A stretch of DNA of 64,000 nt from Nymphalis io (lineage: Eukaryota > Arthropoda > Insecta > Lepidoptera > Nymphalidae). A model generated the notes under the pieces. It was not told the DNA's origin, did not search any database, and saw nothing but the letters and a program-made list of their open reading frames with translations. The DNA lies in the NCBI RefSeq assembly GCF_905147045.1, contig NC_065913.1, forward strand, positions 1,290,001 through 1,354,000, given 5' to 3'. Of the stretch, positions 55,733 through 64,000 are shown one piece after another (positions within the stretch are counted from its first letter, which is position 1; each line of letters begins with the position of its first letter). Made by a program: the position numbers and the translations under genes.

Positions 55733-55868
55733 TGGTGGTAGGGCTTTGTGCAAGCTCGTCTGGGTAGGTACCACCCACTCATCAGATATTCTACCGCAAA
55801 ACAGCAATACTTGATATTGTTGTGTTCCGGTTTGAAGGGTGAGTGAGCCAGTGTAAAAAAAAAAACAT
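55733..55868 (+). mobile_element. SINE-A, 3'-truncated but A-tailed
   Basis: A perfect-looking SINE-A 5' half (ACTGGTGGTAGGGCTTTGTG to GAGTGAGCCAGTGT) that runs straight into an A11 tract in the middle of the element and stops. It belongs to the same subfamily as the copy at 47197. The structure suggests that a short RNA ending at this point was reverse transcribed, or that the tail paired internally. Confidence 0.88.
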
Positions 55869-55995
55869 CATCGCCCACTATTTGGTCGCTGTAAGAAATA
55901 GACACCAGCAATTTATACTAAGCCAACTCTTAAATTTGTACTTAACAGTAGAGGCGTATAAAGAAAGAAACATGATAAATTTTATATTAATTATA

Positions 55996-58261
55996 GGCGT
56001 GTAGATTTCTTCGTAGTCTGATTGGCAGCCACTTTAACTGAGACCGATACTCAGAGACATGATCAAACTTTCGCAGACCAAAAATAAATCTTATGGCTAT
56101 ATTTTGCAGCCGTTCTAATTTATTTAGGAGGTCTTCAGTTAAATCCATGTAGCAGACATCAGCATAGTCCAGTATTGGTAAGAGGAACGTATTAGCTAAG
56201 CTGATCTTTGCCTTGATAGGCAATAGGTTTTTCCATCGCCTTAAAAAACCCATGATAGCGAAAATCTTACGACTCATTTCAGCGATTTGAGGTACCCAGG
56301 AAAAGGAAGTATCAAGAAGTAGTCCAAGATTTCTAACAGTCTCTTGCATGTGTAATATTTAGCCCTCAAATAAGATTGGAGGTAGATGTTTATCTTGGAC
56401 CCTCGTCAGAAGCTTATGACTGCCAAATATAGCCACTTGTGACTTGCTCGAGTTCACTTTGAGACCGTAAGATTTACACCATTCAGATATCTTTGCCAAA
56501 TCATGATTCAAGGTTGCAGCTGCCTCATCGATACTGTCTAAAGGAGCGGTAACGTAAATTTGTAGATCATCAGCATATAGATGATAAGAGGAGGAAATAA
56601 GTGAAGAGAGAGTATTAATTAATATAGAAAAGAGAAGAGAAGAGAGCGCACCACCTTGCGGGACACCGGAAGAAATATCTAGATAGGATGAATATTTATT
56701 ATTAGCCATTATGCATTGCTGTCGGTTAAACAGATAAGAGCGGAACCATTCAATGACAGTAGAATCTATGCTTAGCGATCTTAAGATTGCCAAGCATATG
56801 TCATAGTCGATGTTATTAAAGGCATTTGAAAAGTCAAGGAGAGCTAGTACAGTCACGGATTTGTTATCAATACCCTGGCGAATGTCGTCACATACCTTAA
56901 CAAGAGCTGTAACTGTACTATGGCCTAATCTAAACCCAGATTGAAAAGGGCACAGGATTTTATTAATAGTGAGGAATTGGTTTAGTTGAGAGTGAACAAC
57001 ACGCTCTAACAACTTTGAAGGAAATGGAAGAACAGAAATAGGTCTAAAATGAGAAGGAAGCAAAGGATTGGAAACTTTGGGAATAGGAATCACGAGAGCT
57101 TTACGCCATACAGAAGGGAAGGCACCATGTAATAAAGAATAGTTAAATATATGGCATAAAGTAGGCAATATACTGTTAAGGGTAAGAAGTATAAGTTTTC
57201 GACTAATTCCGTCACAACCGATTGCATCAGATTTGATGCATAGGATGTTTTTTTTTTAATTCTCCCATGGTAACAGGACTGAATTGGAAAGGAGGATAGC
57301 TAGGGATTGGCAAGGAATGGAGATAGTTGAGTGTGATGGATTTGTACTGATTGTTTAGAGAGGAAGAGGAAATAAAGTATTTATTAAGATCATCTAGATT
57401 GAAATTGGCAGGAAACGTTTCCCGCTGACGCCCTATCCCCAATGATCTCAAAAACTGCCATATCCTAGATGTTCCGCTTTTTTCGATAGCATTAGTAATA
57501 AACTTACGCTGAGCATCACGACAAAGCATACTGCAACGATTTCGCAGCTGCTTATATTTTAAAAGGTTATAGTTCGTCGCATTTCTTTTGTATCTAGCTT
57601 TCGCAGCATTACGCTTTGCCATGAGTGCTTTAATGTCCTGAGTTAGCCGGTAGGTGCTTAAGCTTGATAGGTCTCAAAGGGGCATGTATATCCAATAGAT
57701 CATTTAATAGGGAATTAAATATACTCATTTTATCATCTATTGAGCTGGCATTATATATTGCGGTCCAGTCGATATTGTTTAGATCAGCCATAAAATTGGG
57801 AGTATTCAAATTCTGGTAATTTCGCCGCATGACTATGGTGGGCTTAGCCCGCGGAGGCCGTATCCTATAGGATAAATAAATTAAGTCATGGTAAGAAAAG
57901 GCTTCAGCGGGAAGCTGACCATGCGCATCAACATGACTAGGCGAGGAAACAACCATTAAGTCTAACAGCGATGGCAAAGAATTCGGAAAAAAATGAGTTG
58001 CGTTCGTATGAAGTACATTATGGTTACAGCTATTAATTATATTTTTAAAACGTTTGGCGCGTTGATCATCTTTAATTAAACAAGTATTAAAATCTCCCAT
58101 AATGATTGTGTGATCAACAGACGCACTAAATTGTTCCAACAAATTTTCAAAATTATCAAAATAATTAATAGTAAGGGATGGACCATAAAAAACACCCAGT
58201 AGTAGTTTGAGATGGGCGAATAAGACTTCAATAAAAATATGTTCAGATGACTCTGAAGTCA
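55996..58261 (-). pseudogene. CR1-like LINE ORF2, inverted 5' part (EN-RT), broken
   Basis: On the minus strand: the C-terminal part of an endonuclease domain (GDFNTCL; SYHDLI where the usual motif has SDH), a linker, then reverse transcriptase (FRPISVLPFPSKLLERVV, LLDFSNAF with the motif-A Asp, SSGVPQGGALSS, YADDLQIY catalytic pair), and the start of the post-RT region (NKLERLQNIAIRFIFGL, LKWLPIRLRRN). It is broken by a frameshift near 57640, another in the A-run near 57250 and a TAA near 56356. The N-terminal endonuclease and ORF1 are absent. It ends abruptly inside the C-terminus, which continues in the opposite orientation from 58262. CR1/L2 placement rests on the C-terminal block and (TAAA)n tail. 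Confidence 0.9.
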
Positions 58262-59005
58262 CAGATGACTCTCAGTTAAAGTGGCTGCCAATCAGACTAC
58301 GAAGAAATCTACACGCCTTATCTCTTCTCTACTCTATTCTTTATATCGATCACACACCATCTTACCTTAAAGAACGCTTTAAATTTCTTGGTTGCGATAG
58401 CGCACACAACCTGCGTTCTTCGGATGATAATAAACTAGTTACCCCCTGCAGCCGGACACAAACCTACAGTAACTCTTTTACTGCAAAAACCATCAAACTT
58501 TGGAATGCACTACCTACAGATATTCGGCAGTCGAATTCATTGAGTATTTTTAAATACCGCTTGAAAAGCTATTATTTGTCCATTTCCAAGTAAGGTATGT
58601 ATGTATGTATGAAATAGTATGTGGTTTATAATTTATCTATATATAATTTTATACTCTATAATTATATATAATATGTATATGCTATATAATAATTATATAT
58701 ATATTTGTATGTATGTATATGTGTATGTATGTGTATGTATGTATGTATTATTATATGTGGTTAGTGGGATGTAGATATGTGTAGTCTATTAAATATTTAG
58801 TATCTCCTTTTTATATGTAAATGCACTTACCTGTTCTCTTACAAAATTCTTTCACCAAAGGTTGTCTGTTAGAGATCGCTATAAGCGATAAGACCGCCTT
58901 TGCGCACCATTTTTTTATTTTCTTATTCTTTGATTGTTTCCTAATTCTCTCATTTTATGTATATGTTGTGCAAAAAGTGTTAAATAAATAAAAATAAATA
59001 AATAA
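58262..59005 (+). mobile_element. CR1-like LINE 3' end, direct part of the same insertion
   Basis: From CTCAGTTAAAGTGGCTGCC it encodes the rest of the C-terminus (LKWLPIRLRRNLHALSLLYS, SYLKERFKFLG, HNLRSSDDN, KLWNALPTDIRQ, FKYRLKSYYL) to a stop at 58591-58593. A TATG-rich 3' UTR follows with a hairpin (ATCGCT 58875-58880, AGCGAT 58884-58889), AAGACCGCC and a (TAAA)n tail. Its first 48 bp are also present, inverted, at the far end (55996-56043) of the inverted part. No target duplication is obvious. Confidence 0.9.
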
Positions 59006-59044
59006 GATACTTTATTACTAGAGATTCATTCATTCCCAATTTTA

Positions 59045-59983
59045 ATTTGCGGGAAATTTATTTTTCCGTTTGATGTTTAGCGAAGTTTTCTTTTAATTCA
59101 TCGGTAGGGTTAGATGTATTTTTTGTACTGATGACAAAGGTCGCATTGGTCTTCTTTTGGTAAATGAAAGCTTATCTTTAAATTTGTATTAACAATATAT
59201 CTGTACTGTCTTACTGTCTCTAACATTATAATTATTATCGGCACACCATTCAACATATAATTTAAACATTTTTGAAAATTATAACGAAGGATCTAAGTAT
59301 TTTTTGCTCGTACGTTTTCTAACGTAGTGAGGCTCGACAGGGGTGAAACAATTAACGTGATCTATGACACTCTGTTTCATTTCATTTGAAATCACATAGT
59401 TATGATTTTTATGCCAAACTCTGTCATCATTGACGTCAGTAAAATCATTGTTAGCTTGGATTTTCTGTATTGCAGTATAAAAAAAATCTTTACTAATGTT
59501 AAAGGTGTTCAAAATCATTTAGTTAGTGGCAGTCTTTTTACTTTATTGTATCACATATTTGGCGATGATTTCCCATTGTTTGGCGTGATTTCCAGTACCC
59601 CGGAACTTATCGAACAGTTCAATACGAACTACTTGGGTTATTTCATTATTGCATTGCAGACGACAATTGGCGTAACTGACTTTAATGCTTCTCGCTGCTT
59701 TTGTTTTTCCTGTTGATGTCGTATACTCCAACACTTTGTTACACAAACGTTTTCTCTTTCTAACTATCCGCTCATCTTCCAGTTTAAGACGCTTGAGACC
59801 TACATTAGTCCTTTTTTCGACCTACGTTTATTATTTTTTGGGGTAGATACTGCAGAATAGTTACTATTATTGAACGTTACAGGTGAGGAAATTGAACTAC
59901 AGGGAGTAGGTATTTCCGATACTGAATCTATATTATTGGGCGTTATCTATATGCGAATCGGGAAGACTTTCCTGGGCGGACAT
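59045..59983 (-). pseudogene. Decayed member of a second multicopy, probably transposon-derived gene family
   Basis: Minus-strand reading starts with ATG at 59983 (MSAQESLPDSHI, then TAG). It passes a frameshift in an A run near 59825 and gives KRTNVGLKRLKLEDE, KTKAARSIKVSYANCRLQC, ELFDKFRGTGNHAKQWE, MILNTFNISKDFFYTAI, VNCFTPVEPHYVRKRTSKKY then LDPSL. After another frameshift come SKMFKLYVEWCADNN, then FHLPKEDQCDLCHQYKK (a CxxC pair) and PTDELKENFAKHQTEK. I recognise the order from an unnamed protein family common in insect genomes. The role is unknown to me and a transposon origin is inference. It stops close to the LINE tail, so its C-terminal half is missing. The 104-codon frame on the other strand is its shadow. 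Confidence 0.75.
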
Positions 59984-61101
59984 CCTGAAGTGTTAGCGTA
60001 GTGTTACACGGTCTTCGAATTAAGCGGCTTAAATTAAAAAAAAAAAAACTTAAACTTGTAAAAAATACACTATCAATTAAGATTTACTGATAAAGTTTTA
60101 AAACTACGCAATCACATCTAGCACAGCGACAAATGTCGTTTGATTAATGTAAACAAACAAGCGGCGCGTCTCCTCCCCGCGTACGCTTCGCTAATAATAG
60201 TTAGCGTAATATAAATCGAGTGATTTCAAAAAGTACCTTTAGTGAGCGTTGTATAAGATTTGTAACTTCGTTATTTTTGTATATTTCTTCATGATTTTTT
60301 AATACATATTTTAAGTAACTGTGCATAAAAAAAAACGATTTTCCCAAAAATCGAGTTAGCGTAGTATAAATTGTTGGTAATTTTATTACATTAATTTCCG
60401 TAAGGGGTTTAATGGGGATAAATGTTTATTTGGAAATTGATCATTTCTGATGTTTGAAATATGGAATGTATTAAGGCTTATGTCAATAAGTTATAGACAC
60501 TTTATAGATAGTAATCTTTTATGAAAGTTCATCAGAAACTTAGGATGAAAAGTATGGAAAATTATAATTATTGAAAGTTAGAAATAAGATAATAGGTATT
60601 AAAAGACAGCTATTATGTTTTTTGAAAATACATTACCCAAGTTATGAAATATGGTAAAATTGGGGATAAATTATTTTTTCAATGATTAATATTCAGTGGG
60701 TTAATAATGTTTCCGATGGGTTATCCCATCAGGCACACGGCTAGTATCTTATAATTTATCTACGGAACCCTAATAGCGAAATAAGAATAATATAAAGTCG
60801 AAGCTAATGAGAACGTGTAAACATCCACTCTTCGAGTCAAAAAAACATTTTTCTTTTCTTTCTAATGTTTTAATAATACTTCCTTCGCGGTCACAGAAAT
60901 GCAAGCAAACATGGAATGAGATTTTGTTTTGTTTTAATTTTTGTAATTAAATTTCGTTTTCTATTTAATTTTTCCATGTAAAAAATTTAATAAATAAACA
61001 AATTGTGTTCCAATTATGGACGAGTACAATTACATCGGCATTCTACCGCGAACTGCTATTAGTATAGAATTCCATTGGATTCCATAGAATTCTATGAAAA
61101 A
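59984..61101. other. No gene; repeated short phrase and a Helitron-like end
   Basis: The phrase GTTAGCGTA(A/G)T recurs at about 59993, 60200 and 60355. At 60722-60747 TTATCCCATCAGGCACACGG then CTAGTATC looks like a Helitron-like 3' end. Some of this may be the 5' flank of the decayed transposon gene. Confidence 0.4.
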
Positions 61102-61376
61102 TTACTGATGGGCTTTGTGCAAGCTCGTCTGGGTAGGTACCGCCCACTCATGAGATATTTTGCCGGAAAACAGCAGTACTTGTTATTGTTGTGTTCCGGT
61201 TTAAATGGTGAGTGAGCTAGTGTAATAACAGCCACAAAGGACATAACATCTTAGTTCCCAAGGTTGGTGGCGCATTGGGGATGTAAGCGATGATTAACAT
61301 TTCTTACAATACCAATGTCTATGGGCGTTGGTAACAATTTACCATCAGGTAGCCTATATGCTCGTCCAAAAAAAAT
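61102..61376 (+). mobile_element. SINE-A, near full length
   Basis: From ACTGATGGGCTTTGTGCAAG (GGTGGTAGG start damaged) to TAGCCTATATGCTCGTCC and an A8 tail. The final CGCCTTCCTATTCTAT is missing, so the tail begins early. Confidence 0.88.
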
Positions 61377-61594
61377 CCCGTGGAGTCCTGACATGGATTG
61401 CTCTAATTTGAGAAGTGTAAATGGTTCGTTTATAAGTAACCCATACATATCCTTTATTTTTATTTCCTATAAAAGTTACTAACTTATGTAATTAAGCACA
61501 TGTTGTGCATCAATTATGCTTAGAGAACAGATTATGTAATTTATTAAAAATCTTATAGATGAATACACATTTTAGGCTCAGTAACCAATCTCAA

Positions 61595-61906
61595 ACAAGC
61601 CGAGATGGCCCTGTGGTAAGAACGCGTGAATCTTAACCGATGATCGTGGGTTCAAACCCGGGCAAGCACCACTGAATTTTCATGTGCTTAATTTGTGATT
61701 ATAATTCATCTCGTGCTTTACGGTGAAGGAAAACATCGTGAGGAAACCTGCATGTGTCTAATTTCACTGAAATTCTGCCACATGTGAATTCTACCAACCC
61801 GCATTGGAGCAGCGTGGTGGAATAAGCTCCAAACCTTCTCCTCAAAAAGAGGAGAGGAGGCCTTTAGCCCAGCAGTGGGACATTCACAGGCTGTTACGGA
61901 TTACGG
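61595..61906 (+). mobile_element. SINE-B, intact, 12-bp target duplication
   Basis: A forward copy, apparently identical to the inverted copy at 24312 over about 300 bp. Head: GATGGCCCTGTGGTAAGAAC and GGGTTCAAACCC. The tail is TTACGGATTACGG, a 7-bp tandem unit rather than the usual TACTG. AACCAATCTCAA flanks it exactly (61583-61594 and 61907-61918). It landed at the edge of a SINE-D fragment. Confidence 0.95.
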
Positions 61907-62060
61907 AACCAATCTCAAGAGAGTCTATCCGACTATGCCGGCTTTATTATAGTATACAAGTACGTGCGTAATTCAGATGCACTCTTAATTCTGAACCAAT
62001 GAGATACCCAATAAATTTTTAACGGCTGGGCTAGGCTTGAACCGCTAAACTATCGGCTTA
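61907..62060 (-). repeat. SINE-D, degenerate
   Basis: AACCAATCTCAAGAGAGTCTA, TTATTATAGTATACAAGTAC, GCACTCTTAATTCTGAACCA and CTGGGCTAGGCTTGAACCGC in antisense SINE-D order, with the middle missing. Confidence 0.6.
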
Positions 62061-62401
62061 AACGTATCGTATAAAAGTGGTCTCCACATTAAGCTAGCGC
62101 CTGACATAGCGAAGACATCATGAAAGTCTCATTTGCCGGTGCCTTTAGATTTCATCCACTGCTTGGGGGGTCCTTTGAATTATTATGTAATTATCTATGT
62201 ATATATATATACATACATATACTAAATTTATAATCGTATCGTGTCTGTATGTAAATTATAAAAGGGAGGTTTCAATTATATAATCTGTTTTGTTTTGACA
62301 CGACATTTTAAATTATCTGAATAGATTCTGATAAAACTTTAAATGTAAATAGAGTTTATTGGGAGTTAATAGACTGTTTATAAAAATGGCGATTGATGAT
62401 T
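62061..62401. other. No feature seen
   Basis: AT-rich; nothing supported. Confidence 0.45.
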
Positions 62402-62605
62402 TTAATTGGCGCTGCAAGAAATATTAATCGTTCCTTACATCGCCAATACGCCTTCGACCTTGGCAACTGGGATGTTATGTACAAGGTACATAACATCCTA
62501 GGCGAATACACTGGCTCACTCACTCTTCCGACCGAAACACAACGATACTAAATATTGCTGTTTAGCGGTAGAATATCTGATGAGTGAGTAATACCTTTCC
62601 AGATG
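62402..62605 (-). mobile_element. SINE-A with internal fold-back duplication
   Basis: A reverse copy, truncated at both ends. In the middle CCCTTGTGCCTGTAATT is replaced by an inverted copy of the preceding GGATGTTATGTAC (arms 62470-62482 and 62486-62498, perfect, 3-nt loop). Confidence 0.78.
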
Positions 62606-62808
62606 TTTTTATGGAGTAAAAAAATCGCCATTTTTTTTATTATCCTTTGATTTCAAATCTATCATCGGCTCGGGGGTATGACCGACTCGTATACCGTGAC
62701 GATACACGGCATGAAGGTCTCTATTATCGTTCCTCTCTGTAGTGTACACTATATATAATACTTTGCTATATATAATAATAATAATAAGAAGAAGAAATAT
62801 ACAAATTA

Positions 62809-63050
62809 CGGGCCAGATGGCATGGTTGGTAGATACTTGCCTTTTCACGCCGAAGGTTGTGGGTTCGATTCCCACCCAGGACAGACATTTGTGTGCATGA
62901 ACATGTCTTTTTGTCCTGAGTGTGGGTGTAATTATCTATATAAGTATGTATTTACAAAAGAAAAAATAGTGTATATGTAGTATATCAGTTGTCTGGTTTC
63001 CATAGCACAAGCTCTGCTTAGTTTGGGATCAGATGACCGTGTGTGAATAG
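62809..63050 (+). mobile_element. SINE-C, 3' end clipped
   Basis: A head of GGCCAGATGGCATGGTTGGT (altered A box) and an intact B box (GGGTTCGATTCCC). The body runs to AGTTTGGGATCAGATGACCG and TGTGTGAATAG, without the ATT tail. Confidence 0.87.
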
Positions 63051-63342
63051 TTCTCATTAATTTCGCGCAATATTATTTTATTTATTGGTATTATATTAAT
63101 TATAAATTCTTTCAATTAACATCAATTGCCATGTGTTACATCTGCCTCGCGTCCCGTGACGGCCATATTTTATTTTTATTGTAATTATATAGATTTTATT
63201 GTTCGTATTTGTTTTTAACCGTATTCAAAATATGAGGTTTTGTGTTCCATGCGTTCTTTTATGCTTAAGCAACGGATTGACCGATTTGGATGTTTTAAAA
63301 CTGTGTCACATGCAGATTGTTCCCGAGATAATTTCATACTTA

Positions 63343-63633
63343 CTTGGCGGTAGGGCTCGGTGCAAGCCCGGCTGGGTAAGTACCACTCAATCACATTCAA
63401 CCGCCAAAGAGCAATACTTGTACTTAAACAGTATTGTTGTGTTCTAGTTTAAAGGGTAAAACAGTGTAACTATAAGCACAAGGGTCATTACATCTTCGTT
63501 CCCAAGGCTGGTGGCGCATTGGCGATGTAAGTAATGGTAAATACTTCTTACATAGCCAATTTCTATGGTCAAAGGTGCTTATTTACTATTATGTGGCGTA
63601 TCTACCCATCTATTTTATATAAAAAAATATATA
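63343..63633 (+). mobile_element. SINE-A, full span, diverged
   Basis: From ACTTGGCGGTAGGGCTCGGT to CATCTATTTTATAT and an A7 tail. It has a small duplication around TACTTGTACTTAAACAGTATT. Confidence 0.82.
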
Positions 63634-64000
63634 AGTATGTTAATCTGAGTTTATTCCCCTAGTTCTTTTCAGTTAAGAGTATTCTTCGAATCCGTGGTAG
63701 GTTTTCTTTGCTTACTAAAAAAATTCCGTTCATTTAAAACAAATCAAAATTAATTTGCCTTTATGATAATTTAGGTGATATAAAGGTATTTGTGTATCCC
63801 TCCTTGGGAACACTTTCCGAAGTGGGTTGGATCCGCGCCAATATATCGCTTGTTGAGGTACTAAGTGCTGATGTACCAAACGAAAACAAAACGCTCCAAA
63901 CTGTTTTGAAACACAATAACAAAACAAATCGAACACATTCGAAATTCGAATCGAAATAAGAATTAAGCTCGATTAGTTTGACATTTCGGTTACATCCAGT
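63634..64000. other. No feature seen
   Basis: Nothing supported. A 68-codon minus frame at 63730 has no motif. Confidence 0.45.

Noticed and set aside
59402..59716. 104-codon plus-strand frame
   Set aside because: It is the complement of the decayed transposon-family gene, whose conserved blocks are on the minus strand.
1..64000. CRISPR arrays, bacterial operons or viral genomes
   Set aside because: No regularly spaced direct repeats, no ribosome-binding-site gene clusters and no viral structural or replication gene pattern; the repeats are dispersed eukaryotic retroposons.

Overview
This window looks like AT-rich, gene-poor nuclear DNA of a lepidopteran insect, probably a butterfly. The basis is the set of very abundant short repeats, the interspersed-repeat style and the CR1-like LINE type, all recalled from lepidopteran sequence; a nymphalid is a guess. 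I see no intact host protein-coding gene. Nearly every open frame is a chance frame or a read-through of a repeat. The one intact functional-looking gene is a tRNA-Lys (UUU) at 21179-21251.

Almost all recognisable content is mobile DNA. I use local labels. SINE-A: about 300 bp, starts near ACTGGTGGTAGGGC, ends in poly-A, no clear tRNA head, over 25 copies. SINE-B: about 300 bp, tRNA-derived head with A and B boxes, short-repeat tail such as (TACTG)n, over 20 copies; at least seven have target-site duplications of 9-13 bp. SINE-C: about 250 bp, tRNA-derived head resembling tRNA-Glu, ATT-rich tail, five good copies. SINE-D: tRNA-derived, about 330 bp, mostly fragments. SINE-E and SINE-G: minor tRNA-headed repeats. 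Helitron-like short elements start near ATACTAATATTATAAA and end in CTAGT. Two CR1-like LINE copies lie at 28050-28810 and 55996-59005. Two decayed genes of multicopy, probably transposon-derived families lie at 41963-42916 and 59045-59983.

Layout. 1-8.1 kb: dense SINE-A/B with several nested insertions, including an 85-nt A tract. 8.1-20.8 kb: sparser, mostly degenerate SINEs, Helitron-like pieces and long unremarkable AT-rich stretches. 20.8-24.6 kb: a GC-rich repeat, the tRNA gene, then SINE-B/A pairs. 25-32.7 kb: SINEs, a LINE 3' end, and a SINE-D split by SINE-G. 33-41 kb: scattered SINEs and a long (TA)n tract. 42-43 kb: a decayed transposon-type gene. 43-55 kb: SINEs among unremarkable DNA. 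56-60 kb: the largest element, a LINE whose 5' part is inverted relative to its 3' part (twin-priming structure), next to a second decayed transposon-type gene. 61-64 kb: more SINEs.

The elements do not form a pathway. What the window records is a history of retroposition: tRNA-like promoters on SINE-B/C/D/G, LINE-type poly-A or microsatellite tails, target-site duplications, SINEs landing inside SINEs, one chimeric SINE-A/B lineage, and small fold-back inverted duplications inside SINE-A copies. Coordinates of repeat ends are read by eye and may be off by several bases. Family names are local and no database was searched.
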